Source: Nitrospira sp. CG24E (GTDB taxonomy: Bacteria; Nitrospirota; Nitrospiria; Nitrospirales; Nitrospiraceae). Taken from it: 39,555 bases of DNA. How positions within the stretch are numbered: the stretch's first letter is position 1; each line of letters starts with the position of its first letter. The stretch is from NCBI GenBank assembly GCA_002869895.2, contig NEWP02000005.1:43921-83475 (forward strand), written 5' to 3'. The notes beneath the pieces are model-generated. The model had not been told where the DNA came from. It saw only the letters and a list, made by a program, of their open reading frames with translations, and ran no database searches. A program made the position numbers and the translations under genes. This document shows positions 15,661 to 23,948 of this stretch, piece after piece.

Positions 15661-15670
15661 CAAGGTTAAT

Positions 15671-15967
15671 CTAGCGAAAGAGGGAGGTTGGGACCTGCTC
15701 CTCGATCGATTCCATGAGCGTCGTCATGCGCCGCTCGACATCAGCCTCACCTTGCGCACGTTTCCGTTCAACCTCAAACAACTGATGGGCCAAATTGAGG
15801 GCCGTCAGCACAGCCAGTTTCGAGGGAGTCGTCGTATTCATTCCTTCCGCAAGGTGACGCATCTGGCCATCGACAAAGCTCGCAAGACGGCGGATATCGT
15901 TCTCGTCCGCTTCGCCACGAATCGCGTACCGTTGGCCATAGATTTCCACGTCAATCGTCTTAGTCAA
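15671..15967 (-). CDS. zapA: cell division protein ZapA
   Basis: The 98-residue protein has the ZapA pattern: TIDVEIYGQRYAIRGEADENDIRRLASFVDGQM, then LAVLTALNLAHQLFEVERKR and a terminal helix. ZapA bundles FtsZ filaments at midcell. I place the start at the TTG at 15967, because GGAGGT sits five bases upstream and the protein then begins at the conserved T-K-T-I-D strand. An ATG further upstream lies well inside zapB. The start overlaps the stop of the zapB-like gene, so the pair is translationally coupled. Confidence 0.9.
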   Translation of the reverse strand: MTKTIDVEIYGQRYAIRGEADENDIRRLASFVDGQMRHLAEGMNTTTPSKLAVLTALNLAHQLFEVERKRAQGEADVERRMTTLMESIEEQVPTSLFR

Positions 15968-16214
15968 GGGCCACCTCCTTACGTTCTTCGAAACACTCCA
16001 ATAACTCGACATCGCTGAGAACTTTTTCTATGCGTGACTTGATATCGACACGCTCTTGCTCCCACCGTCGATTCGAATCATCCTTCTCCGCAAGCCGTTG
16101 CCGTGCAGCTTTTAGCTCCTCTTCAACTGCTGCATTCTTCTTCTTCAGTTCCTGAACGAGTTTCACCAAATCTCTAATGCGATTCTCAAGTGCATCCAAC
16201 CGATCAAGCGCCAT
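15960..16214 (-). CDS. zapB: ZapB-like coiled-coil cell division protein
   Basis: The 84-residue protein is almost entirely heptad-patterned helix (LDALENRIRDLVKLVQELKKKNAAVEEELKAARQRLAEKD). This fits ZapB, a small coiled coil that joins ZapA at the division ring. Direct linkage to zapA (overlapping stop and start) supports the call more than sequence does, since short coiled coils align poorly. GGGAGGAG lies upstream but is somewhat far from the ATG. It is transcribed from a near-consensus promoter about 45 bases upstream. Confidence 0.78.
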   Translation of the reverse strand: MALDRLDALENRIRDLVKLVQELKKKNAAVEEELKAARQRLAEKDDSNRRWEQERVDIKSRIEKVLSDVELLECFEERKEVALD

Positions 16215-16258
16215 CCCCTAATCTCTCCTCCCTAAATAGCCACTACAGATTGTGGCAT

Positions 16259-16287
16259 ACTATAGAAACTTGTCTAGATCTTGTCAA
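16259..16287 (-). promoter_or_regulatory. zapBA promoter
   Basis: On the minus strand TTGACA (16287-16282) and TATAGT (16264-16259) are exactly 17 bases apart, close to the sigma-70 consensus. It lies between the 3' end of the lytic transglycosylase gene and zapB. Confidence 0.75.
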
Positions 16288-16297
16288 GAAATAGACA

Positions 16298-18574
16298 TCA
16301 GGAGGCCTTGTCTAGACGCATATACTCTCGATAGCTTCGCAGTACGCGCTTCACATACTGACGCGTCTCCTGGTAGGGAATTAATTCGACGAATTCATCC
16401 TGACTTCGACCGCGATGCAGCGCAATCCAGTTTTCAACAGCAATCGGCCCTGCGTTGTATGAGGCAATCGTGTGCGCGAGATTCCCTGAAAATTGTTCGA
16501 GTAACTGATCAACGTAGTGGACACCGATCCGAATGTTGGTCTCCTGATCGAAGAGGTCCTCTCGTGCGACCACAGAAAGCCCGAGTCGCTGCGCGACATT
16601 ATTCGCGGTTCCCGGCATTACTTGCATCAGGCCGATCGCGCCAACCCTCGACACAGCCCGCCAATCATACTGACTCTCCTCTCGAATGATCGCCGCCACT
16701 AAGTAGGGATCGACACCGCTCACACCCTGGCCTTTGATTGTAGGAAGTAACCCTGTCGGATAGGCGACCTTCCAGAGCGACGGATCGACGACACCGCCCA
16801 CTCGCTCCAATTTATCGCGGAATCTGGCTCTCGCGAGCCGGAGCGCATGATGGTACGCGCCCACCTCATTCAACATCGTTGCAAGCGCCATGAGGACGTC
16901 TGGACCTCGACTATAGCGATCAGTCAACCCCGCTAGCTCTCGTGCGGCATCCGAATCCAATCCCAACGTCTTGAGCTCAATGGCTCGACGATAGGCCGAC
17001 TGCTGCTCGATTTCCGCTCTGGCAGACACTGCGCGTGCGGCCTCACCATTCACAGGCGCGCCACCGTTCATCGGGACAGTCGTCGAAACCGGCTCTGCCG
17101 CAAGGGGCTCCGGCAACGGAATATTGATCCGCTCGCGCGCCAGTTGACAATAGTAGGTGTAGACATGTCGCTGGCAAAGTTGCATGTACACGTCACGGGC
17201 GTGAGGCTGTTGGTTCAATTCGGCCGCGCGCGCCATCCAATACAGCGCCTGTGGTTCGAAATCGCTGTCGTGCAGATCGGCGAGCATCCGCAATTCCTCG
17301 CCCGCCTCACGATACCGCGCCATACGGTAATACACCCAGCCCACGTGCCATCGTGCCTCGGCTCGCTGAGACACTGGTTCTCCAACTTTCGCTACCTGAC
17401 GATACCGCACAACCGCATCGTCATAGCGACCTTGATCCTCCAGCCACATTCCAGCGAATAGGAGGATCTGGCCCTTCTGCTCTGCAGAAAGCGAAGACGA
17501 CGGCAGTGGATTGGTAAGATCCAACAACTTACCTCCCTGGCCTTGTCGCAAATAGACACGGGCGAGCCAGACCAATGCTTCCGAAGACAATGCCCCCCCG
17601 TCTTTGACCAGCAGGCGGAACGTCTCTCTGGCTTGGTCATACTGTTTCAGTCGGACCTGCGCGATACCGAGCTTCAGCTTGGCCTCGACACGCCGAGGCG
17701 ATTGCGGATCAGCCGCAAGAAACTTTCGGAGTTCCTCGATCGCCTCGGCATGAAATGATTGTCCAAGATAGGCCTGAGCCCGGGCATACCTCTCGCTCGG
17801 CTGCACCACCCAGGGTTCGCCACCAAGATTCGAGGCCAGTAGAACTTCCGCCTCTTTTGCCTCTGGGCTGTATGCAAACCGAATCCAGAGCTGCATCAGG
17901 GTCTCGCGACCTTCCGGTATCTTGTTGTCGCGCAGTTGGCACAGGCCTCGCCGCAAAAGCGCCTGGGGAGCCCCTCGCTCCTTATCATCCAACTCCACCG
18001 CTTTTGCAAACCACCCCGTCGCTTCTGGACAACTCGACGCTTGATACCAGGCCTCCCCCGCTCGATACGCGGCCTTGGCCAGCAGATACGAGTCCGGCAC
18101 AGCCTGCGGAATGCTTTCGAACATATCCGCCGCCTGCTCGGCATCTCCGAGACTTAACAGGGCCTCCCCTGTCCAAAATCGGACATAGTCGTCCAGGGCA
18201 GGAAAGTCTCGCTGCGACGAACGGAGAAATTGAATGGCCACGGCGGGATTTCGTTCAAGAAGCAACACTCCGGACAAGAGCCCGGCGCGCTTGGCCCAGA
18301 CTGTGGAAGGGAATCGTTCCATCAGCCGTTGCAACCGGCTCAGCTTGAGCGACAAGACTTGCTCTTTGTTGAGGGTCTTACCGAGCCGTTCCTTCGGCAA
18401 GACGGCGGCCTGAAAGCAATCCTCCGCCTTCTCACAAGTGTCACTGTCACTCAATATCGGTGAAAGGGAAGGGCCAGCTGGCGACTGGTCGGAAAACAGA
18501 GTAAACCCACTGAGGCCAATAGACGTAGCAAAGAACAGATTGCGAATGAGCTGTTGATATCGATAGTCGCGCAC
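16298..18574 (-). CDS. soluble lytic transglycosylase-like protein with TPR-type repeats
   Basis: The protein (about 758 residues) has an N-terminal hydrophobic segment (LIRNLFFATSIGLSGFTLF), a long stretch of TPR-like helical repeats (about 80-520, such as YDDAVVRYRQVAK and MARYREAGEELRMLADL), and a C-terminal SLT domain with the catalytic Glu in AAIIREESQYDWRAVSRVGAIGLMQVMPGTA. It should cleave peptidoglycan in the periplasm, releasing anhydro-muropeptides. I choose the GTG at 18574 with GAGGGAG upstream, since it gives a clean signal sequence. An ATG at 18607 is possible, and a longer reading to 18742 would run antisense into rlmN. It is the Slt70-type family, longer than E. coli Slt. Confidence 0.88.
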   Translation of the reverse strand: MRDYRYQQLIRNLFFATSIGLSGFTLFSDQSPAGPSLSPILSDSDTCEKAEDCFQAAVLPKERLGKTLNKEQVLSLKLSRLQRLMERFPSTVWAKRAGLLSGVLLLERNPAVAIQFLRSSQRDFPALDDYVRFWTGEALLSLGDAEQAADMFESIPQAVPDSYLLAKAAYRAGEAWYQASSCPEATGWFAKAVELDDKERGAPQALLRRGLCQLRDNKIPEGRETLMQLWIRFAYSPEAKEAEVLLASNLGGEPWVVQPSERYARAQAYLGQSFHAEAIEELRKFLAADPQSPRRVEAKLKLGIAQVRLKQYDQARETFRLLVKDGGALSSEALVWLARVYLRQGQGGKLLDLTNPLPSSSLSAEQKGQILLFAGMWLEDQGRYDDAVVRYRQVAKVGEPVSQRAEARWHVGWVYYRMARYREAGEELRMLADLHDSDFEPQALYWMARAAELNQQPHARDVYMQLCQRHVYTYYCQLARERINIPLPEPLAAEPVSTTVPMNGGAPVNGEAARAVSARAEIEQQSAYRRAIELKTLGLDSDAARELAGLTDRYSRGPDVLMALATMLNEVGAYHHALRLARARFRDKLERVGGVVDPSLWKVAYPTGLLPTIKGQGVSGVDPYLVAAIIREESQYDWRAVSRVGAIGLMQVMPGTANNVAQRLGLSVVAREDLFDQETNIRIGVHYVDQLLEQFSGNLAHTIASYNAGPIAVENWIALHRGRSQDEFVELIPYQETRQYVKRVLRSYREYMRLDKAS

Positions 18575-18659
18575 CGCCGTCTCTCCCTCAATCTGAGCGA
18601 TAGACATATATAGCAGTGTACTTCCCTTGTTGCCAGCAAAGCCGCGCGAGCTCCATACC

Positions 18660-18695
18660 TTGTTCCACTTTTTGAGGCTGTGGTAGGCTACCCCC
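18660..18695 (+). promoter_or_regulatory. rlmN promoter close to the start codon
   Basis: TTGTTC (18660-18665) and TAGGCT (18684-18689), 18 bases apart, place the expected first transcribed base at or beside the A of the rlmN ATG (18696). No ribosome-binding site lies between, so the mRNA may be leaderless. Confidence 0.4.
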
Positions 18696-19802
18696 ATGCG
18701 GCATGAAAACAACGCCTTCCCAGCGGACACAACCCTCCTCAATCTCCTGGCCCTTGATGAAAAAGAGATGGGTCGCCTTGTGCAACGATTCGGATGGCCT
18801 CGCTACCGAACCGGTCAAGTTTTGCGCTGGCTTTATCAACGTCGCGCCAAAGACATCCACCAGATGACGGACCTCAGCCAAGGGGAAAGAACTTCTTTGG
18901 CTTCAATGACAACGATTTCACGTGCCACAAACTGCAGAGTTTTCTCTTCGATCGATCACACGAGAAAACTGGTGCTCACGCTCAACGATGGACTGACCGT
19001 CGAAACGGTGCTGATTCCCGATGAAGGCCGTCTCACCCTCTGCGTCTCGACACAGGTCGGCTGTACATTGGATTGCGGATTCTGTTTGACCGGTACCATG
19101 GGCTTGAAACGCAACTTGAAACCGCATGAAATCATGGAGCAGGTGCTGACTGCCCAGGATCGACTCGATTCCGGTGAACGGATTACCAGTCTCGTCTTTA
19201 TGGGAATGGGCGAGCCCTTAGCCAACATGGAGGCTTTATCAGAAGCCATTCGGCGGCTCACGAATAAACCCTGGGGACTCGGATGGTCGCCAAGACGTAT
19301 CACCGTCTCGACTGCCGGCCTGGCCGCACGATTAAAAGATATCGCGCCGCTCGGCGTCAATGTGGCCATCTCCCTGAATGCGACGACAGACGATCAACGC
19401 GCGAGTCTGATGCCGGCTGTAAATGGCATCGCTTCGCTCAAAATATTACTTGCCGCCTGCCGCCGTTACCCCTTACCCCCGACCAGACGACTCACGTTCG
19501 AATACGTACTGCTGGCCGGAGTGAACGATCGCCCCGACGACGCTCGCCGCCTCACCAAGCTCGTCCGCGGGATCGCATGCAAAATCAATCTTATTCCCTT
19601 CAATGAGTTTCCCGGAAACCCCTATCGCCGCCCGTCGGAATACGACATTTCAGCCTTTCAATCCATTGTGAGACAGACAGGCATCGACGTGTTCGTCCGC
19701 AAGAGCCGCGGGCGCGATGTCCTCGGCGCCTGCGGCCAGCTGGGTAATCTCTCACCCGAATATGCAGAACGTGTCTTGACACAAATCGAAGCCCGTTGCT
19801 AG
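18696..19802 (+). CDS. rlmN: RlmN, dual-specificity 23S rRNA/tRNA adenine C2-methyltransferase
   Basis: The 368-residue radical SAM enzyme has the cluster motif CTLDCGFC (Cys123, Cys127, Cys130) and the conserved C-terminal catalytic cysteine in GACGQL (about Cys346). The SLNATTDDQRASLMP segment is also typical of RlmN. It methylates C2 of A2503 in 23S rRNA and A37 in some tRNAs by a ping-pong mechanism using the second cysteine. There is no tRNA-recognition or other fusion. It starts 121 bases from, and divergent to, the lytic transglycosylase gene. Confidence 0.95.
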   Translation: MRHENNAFPADTTLLNLLALDEKEMGRLVQRFGWPRYRTGQVLRWLYQRRAKDIHQMTDLSQGERTSLASMTTISRATNCRVFSSIDHTRKLVLTLNDGLTVETVLIPDEGRLTLCVSTQVGCTLDCGFCLTGTMGLKRNLKPHEIMEQVLTAQDRLDSGERITSLVFMGMGEPLANMEALSEAIRRLTNKPWGLGWSPRRITVSTAGLAARLKDIAPLGVNVAISLNATTDDQRASLMPAVNGIASLKILLAACRRYPLPPTRRLTFEYVLLAGVNDRPDDARRLTKLVRGIACKINLIPFNEFPGNPYRRPSEYDISAFQSIVRQTGIDVFVRKSRGRDVLGACGQLGNLSPEYAERVLTQIEARC

Positions 19803-19805
19803 CAT
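19776..19805 (+). promoter_or_regulatory. promoter for the M16 peptidase genes inside the end of rlmN
   Basis: TTGACA (19776-19781) and TAGCAT (19800-19805), 18 bases apart, overlap the last codons of rlmN. They would start transcription about 15 bases before the first M16 gene. Confidence 0.45.
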
Positions 19806-19827
19806 ACACTGTGCCTACCGTCCAACC

Positions 19828-21213
19828 ATGACCCAACTCAAATCTCGACAGATCATGCTCCTATCCTGGGTGATTGCGGCGAGCAGTCTCCTCTTCGCCT
19901 TTCCATCGCCCGCCGTCGCTACAGAACCTCGCGAGTTCATCCTCTCCAATGGGATGAAGGTCCTATTAGTCGAAATCCCCAAAGCGCCGGTCGCCACAGT
20001 TCAAGTTTGGTATAAAGTCGGCTCACGCAACGAAGTCATGGGCCGTGCAGGACTATCCCACATGCTTGAGCATATGATGTTCAAGGGCACCGCGAAATAT
20101 CCCAAAGGCGCCTTCTCCCGTCTCATACGAAAGAACGGCGGGATGGACAACGCCTTCACGAGCCAAGACTTCACAGCCTACTTCGAAAATCTCGCCGCCG
20201 ACCGTGTTGAACTGGCCCTGGAACTCGAGGCTGACCGTATGCAGGGGCTCGTGCTCGACAGAAGTGAATTGACGACGGAACGAGAGGTCGTGAAGGAGGA
20301 GCGTCGTCTTCGCACCGAAGACGACCCCCAGGGTGCGCTTGTTGAGGCGCTCTTCGCCCAGGCCTATCTCAGCCACCCGTATCATTGGCCTGTGATCGGC
20401 TGGTTCAGCGACCTGGATGCCATGACCCTTGATGACCTACAGCGGCACTACGACACCTATTATTCACCCAACAACGCAACCCTCATCGTGGTGGGCGACA
20501 TCAAGGCTGACAGCCTGCTCCCTATGATTAAACAGCTGTTTGAACCGATTCCGCGGGGACCGGAGCCCAAGCCGGTCGTCACCATGGAAACGGAACAAAA
20601 AGGTGAACGCCGCTTTCTCCTCAAACGGGATGCCCAAGTCCCATTCGTCATGATGGGTTATCGCGTGCCGAATTTTACCAGCGAAGACTCCTACGCCCTC
20701 GATATTCTGAGCTCGATTCTATCGCACGGGAAAAGCTCGCGCCTCTATCAGAGCCTTGTGTACGAGCAAAAATCATCCCTCGCAGTCGGAGCGGAATACA
20801 GTTTGCTGCAGACCGATCCAGGCCTTTTCTATTTTTATGCCCTGGTGAGCCCAGGCCAAAAACCGGAGGCGGTCGAAGAGGCCCTGCACCTAGAGATCAA
20901 GCGCCTCCAGACCGATCCCCCGACAGAACAAGAACTCCAACGGGCAAAGAATCAAGTCGAGGCTACTCATGTCTTCGAGCAGGACTCCAACTTCCGGCAT
21001 GCCATGTTACTTGGACAGGCTGAAACCGTTGGCGCCGGGTGGCGGAAAATCGACCAGTTTGTCGAACGGATCAGGGCCGTGACCACCAAAGACATTCAGC
21101 GTGTCGCCCGCCAATACTTGACGGAAGACAATCGGACCGTCGGCACGTTGATTCCTGTGCCTCCCAAGCCACCAGAGGCGCCCTCCACAGCCACCCAACA
21201 GGGAGGGCCTTAG
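19828..21213 (+). CDS. M16-family zinc peptidase, catalytically competent
   Basis: The 461-residue secreted peptidase has a signal peptide (hydrophobic 9-27, cleavage near AVATEP). The inverted zinc motif HxxEH is intact as HMLEHMMFKGT, with a downstream ELTTEREVVKEE helix supplying the third metal ligand. The second, inactive half-domain follows the usual M16 layout (about 255-440). A Pro-rich tail (PVPPKPPEAP) ends the protein. It should act in the periplasm on short or unfolded peptides. The gene two bases downstream encodes a family member lacking the zinc motif, so a heterodimer like mitochondrial MPP is likely. Confidence 0.93.
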   Translation: MTQLKSRQIMLLSWVIAASSLLFAFPSPAVATEPREFILSNGMKVLLVEIPKAPVATVQVWYKVGSRNEVMGRAGLSHMLEHMMFKGTAKYPKGAFSRLIRKNGGMDNAFTSQDFTAYFENLAADRVELALELEADRMQGLVLDRSELTTEREVVKEERRLRTEDDPQGALVEALFAQAYLSHPYHWPVIGWFSDLDAMTLDDLQRHYDTYYSPNNATLIVVGDIKADSLLPMIKQLFEPIPRGPEPKPVVTMETEQKGERRFLLKRDAQVPFVMMGYRVPNFTSEDSYALDILSSILSHGKSSRLYQSLVYEQKSSLAVGAEYSLLQTDPGLFYFYALVSPGQKPEAVEEALHLEIKRLQTDPPTEQELQRAKNQVEATHVFEQDSNFRHAMLLGQAETVGAGWRKIDQFVERIRAVTTKDIQRVARQYLTEDNRTVGTLIPVPPKPPEAPSTATQQGGP

Positions 21214-21215
21214 TC

Positions 21216-22580
21216 ATGTCTTCAACGAGACGATGGCCTGTGCCTGGACGACAGGCCATCCTGGCCCTGGTAATGGGACTTTGTGTCTTCCTCTTGAGAA
21301 GCGGTCCCACTGTGGCGGCAGAAATTGCCCCGACGAAATTTGTGACCGCCAATGGCATCACAGTGCTCATCCTTGAGCAACATTTCCTCCCCATCGTCGA
21401 GATCCATGCGCTGATCAAGACCGGCTCTTCACAAGATCCTCCCGACAAAGCAGGACTTGCAAACCTCGTCGCCAGCCTCCTCGACGAAGGAACGACCTCA
21501 CGCACCTCGAAACAGTTGGCGGAACAAATCGATTTCGTCGGCGGATCCCTGGAAGCGAAAGCTTCAGAGGATTTCACCACCGCCTCCGCCCGCGTACTCA
21601 AAAAAGATATCGATCTCGGCTTTACCCTGCTCGCAGACATGCTGCAACGCCCCGCGTTTCACAAACAGGAGTTCGAACGGGTTCGCACCCAACTCCTGGG
21701 CGAAATGGCGAGCGATAATGACGATCCAGGCCATATCGCCATGAAAGCGTTCAACCAGCTCGTATTTCATGGACACTCCTACCGCTGGCCCGTCAATGGA
21801 ACGGAGGAGACCCTCCACAAGATCACCCTGGCCGACGTACAGGGCTTCTACGGACGTGAATACTCGCCTTCCCAGATCATCTTGACCATCATCGGCGATG
21901 TGACGCTTGAGCAGGCCACGGCGCTGACACAGACTCATTTTGGATCTTGGAAAAAAGGGGCGGCGGCAGTTCGGAACATGAAACACCCCTTGCCGGTCGA
22001 ACGAAAAACAGTCCAACTCATCGAAAAAGACCTTACCCAATCCACGATCGTACTCGGTCATGCCGGTATCCAGCGCACGCACCCGGATTTTTATTCAGTG
22101 ACAGTGATGAATTACATCCTGGGAGCTGGCGGGTTTTCCTCTCGCTTGATGGATTCGATTCGCGACAAACAGGGCCTGGCCTATGGAATCACAAGCCACT
22201 TCGATGCCCGGCTGATGCCAGGGTCATTCTGGGTCAACCTGCAAACCAAGACGGAGACGACGAATCAAGCTATCGTCGGCGTCCTGTCAGAAATCAAATC
22301 CATTCGCGACGCGCCCGTGTCCGACCAGGAACTGGCCGAGGCCAAATCGTTCCTGATCGGCAGCTTCCCGCTGCGATTCGACTCCACCGCGAAACTTGCA
22401 AATGTGCTCGCGCAAGTGGAATTCTATGGCCTGGGACTCGAATACTTCTCGGACTATCCTAAATGGATAGACCGGGTCACGAAGGAAGACGTGCAGCGCG
22501 TTGCCAAACAATACCTGGACCCCAAACGCTACGCCTTGGTGGTGGTGGGCAACCTCGCCAAGGCGAAAATCAAGCGATAG
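21216..22580 (+). CDS. M16-family peptidase-like subunit lacking the zinc motif
   Basis: The 454-residue secreted paralog has a signal peptide (QAILALVMGLCVFLL, cleavage near TVAAEI). At the position of HxxEH it reads GLANLVASLLDEGT, so both zinc histidines and the catalytic Glu are lost. The rest of the two-domain M16 fold is retained, including GGFSSRLMDSIRDKQGLAYG in the second half. Loss of catalysis with an active neighbour is the pattern of heterodimeric M16 enzymes, in which the inactive chain binds substrate. The start at 21216 lies two bases after the previous stop, with GGGAGGG upstream. Confidence 0.9.
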   Translation: MSSTRRWPVPGRQAILALVMGLCVFLLRSGPTVAAEIAPTKFVTANGITVLILEQHFLPIVEIHALIKTGSSQDPPDKAGLANLVASLLDEGTTSRTSKQLAEQIDFVGGSLEAKASEDFTTASARVLKKDIDLGFTLLADMLQRPAFHKQEFERVRTQLLGEMASDNDDPGHIAMKAFNQLVFHGHSYRWPVNGTEETLHKITLADVQGFYGREYSPSQIILTIIGDVTLEQATALTQTHFGSWKKGAAAVRNMKHPLPVERKTVQLIEKDLTQSTIVLGHAGIQRTHPDFYSVTVMNYILGAGGFSSRLMDSIRDKQGLAYGITSHFDARLMPGSFWVNLQTKTETTNQAIVGVLSEIKSIRDAPVSDQELAEAKSFLIGSFPLRFDSTAKLANVLAQVEFYGLGLEYFSDYPKWIDRVTKEDVQRVAKQYLDPKRYALVVVGNLAKAKIKR

Positions 22581-22608
22581 GCATCGGCAACTCTAAGGAC
22601 AGAAATTC

Positions 22609-23418
22609 ATGCTGACCGAATCACTCAACGGTAAACTCAATACCCTGCGTCAGATGCTCTCGGACATGCAGTCCGTCCTGGTCGCCTACTCCGGTGGGAT
22701 CGACAGCACCGTCGTCCTGAAAATCGCCCATGAACAGCTTGGTCAACAGGCGCTGGCCGTTACAGCTGTCTCACCGACGTTTCCCACGATCGAACTCGAT
22801 GGCGCAAAGCTGGTCGCCTTAGAAATCGGCGCGCGACATGAGCTGGTCCACACCGATCAACTTGAAGTTCCAGCCTTCGTCCAGAACGACGCGACACGCT
22901 GCTTCCATTGCAAGACCGATCTCTACCAATTGCTAGACGGACTGCGCGAACCGCGCGCAAGCCGGTGGATTGTGGACGGGACGAATCTCGACGACCTCGG
23001 AGACGATCGCCCCGGCATCAAAGCGGCACGCGAGTGGGGAGTTCGGAGCCCGTTGGTCGAAGCGGCTCTCTCGAAATCCGATGTGCGGGCAATCGCCCAG
23101 GCCTTGGGACTCTCAAATTGGGATAAGCCTGCAGCCGCCTGCCTGTCTTCCAGAATCCCTCGTGGCACACCGATCACCATCGACAGTCTCCGTCGCGTGG
23201 AGCAGGCCGAAGACATTCTGCAGGCTGAGGGGTTTCGCCATGTGCGGGTACGGGAACACGGAGAGCTGGCGCGAATCGAGGTCGGGTCAGAGGAGTTTTC
23301 TCGGTTGAATCAGCCAGACCTACGCGCTCGCATCAGCGCTCGTCTCCGTCAGGCAGGATTTCGATTCGTCTGTGTGGATTTGGAAGGATACAGACCTGGG
23401 GGAGCCAGCCTAGGCTGA
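22609..23418 (+). CDS. larE: LarE-like ATP-dependent sacrificial sulfur transferase
   Basis: The 269-residue PP-loop ATP pyrophosphatase has SGGIDST near residue 29 and the conserved AACLSSRIPRGTPIT segment, whose Cys corresponds to the sulfur-donating residue of Lactobacillus LarE. LarE adenylates and thiolates the pyridinium precursor of the nickel-pincer cofactor of lactate racemase. LarB and LarC partners are not in the window, so the role here is inferred; related NadE/TtcA-like sulfur chemistry is an alternative. AAGGA lies upstream of the ATG. The gene's last 27 bases lie inside a 40-base palindrome. Confidence 0.85.
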   Translation: MLTESLNGKLNTLRQMLSDMQSVLVAYSGGIDSTVVLKIAHEQLGQQALAVTAVSPTFPTIELDGAKLVALEIGARHELVHTDQLEVPAFVQNDATRCFHCKTDLYQLLDGLREPRASRWIVDGTNLDDLGDDRPGIKAAREWGVRSPLVEAALSKSDVRAIAQALGLSNWDKPAAACLSSRIPRGTPITIDSLRRVEQAEDILQAEGFRHVRVREHGELARIEVGSEEFSRLNQPDLRARISARLRQAGFRFVCVDLEGYRPGGASLG

Positions 23419-23431
23419 CTCCCCCAGGTCT
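23392..23431. terminator. 40-base near-perfect palindrome at the convergent larE/atpF ends
   Basis: AGACCTGGGGGAGCCAGCCT is followed without a loop by its reverse complement, with a single mismatch. It overlaps the larE stop (23416-23418) and ends five bases from the atpF stop. RNA from either strand could form a very stable hairpin. T runs are absent, so a bidirectional terminator or 3'-end stabiliser is inferred. Confidence 0.75.
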
Positions 23432-23436
23432 CAAGA

Positions 23437-23943
23437 TTATCGCTGGTAGGATTTAGACAGCGCCTCAAGCGCCTCGTCTGCGAATTTCCGGTGGTCCGCC
23501 TCAGTCAGGCTTCGCTGCACGACTTTCTCCCCAACCATCAAGGCCAATTCAGTGGTTTGGGCGCGAATATCCTGAATCGCCTTGCGCCGCTCCTGGTCTA
23601 TTTCACGTGTCGCATCGCCCTTGATCCGCTCCGCTTCGGCCGTGAGCCGCTGCTCATTCTCCTCCATTAAGCGCTGGGCCCGTTCTTTTGCGGCAGCGAG
23701 AATGCCTTCCGCCTCTTTCGCAGCGGAATTCAACTTAGCCTCGTACTCCTTGAGTTTCCGTTCGGCCTCGGACCGGTGATGCTCGGCCTGATCGAGGCTG
23801 TCCTTAATTTTCTTTTCCCGCTCTTCCAAGACGCTCAAGATGCCCGGGAACGCATACTTGTAAAGTACGAACAAGAGAATCGCAAACGACAGGACTTCCC
23901 AGAAAATCAAAGAAGAAAAAAAATCAGATTCAAACTGAGGCAT
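23437..23943 (-). CDS. atpF: ATP synthase F0 subunit b
   Basis: The 168-residue protein has an N-terminal membrane helix (FFSSLIFWEVLSFAILLFVLYKYAF) followed by the long charged coiled coil of the b stalk (EEREKKIKDSLDQAEHHRSEAERKLKEYEAKL and onward). It forms the peripheral stalk tying F1 to F0. Its ribosome-binding site is only GAGAG, and that lies in the 3' arm of a predicted hairpin (23949-23986). This may lower b synthesis relative to the c subunit. It is the last gene of the atpZ-B-E-F unit; no F1 gene follows. Confidence 0.94.
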   Translation of the reverse strand: MPQFESDFFSSLIFWEVLSFAILLFVLYKYAFPGILSVLEEREKKIKDSLDQAEHHRSEAERKLKEYEAKLNSAAKEAEGILAAAKERAQRLMEENEQRLTAEAERIKGDATREIDQERRKAIQDIRAQTTELALMVGEKVVQRSLTEADHRKFADEALEALSKSYQR

Positions 23944-23948
23944 GTATG

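Larger units (their letters stand above)
15090..15670. other. 580-base gene-free region between zapA and rny
   Basis: I see no convincing protein gene. On the minus strand it holds the zapA terminator (15642-15660), a hairpin CGTAGT-atcc-ACTACG (15601-15616), a promoter candidate (15547-15577), then about 460 bases before rny. That leader contains three TGCATGA copies (plus strand, near 15355-15465), two of them within TGTGCATGA repeats. The space next to zapA is where many bacteria encode 6S RNA, but I cannot fold or match one here. It may be a long rny leader or a non-coding RNA. Confidence 0.4.
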
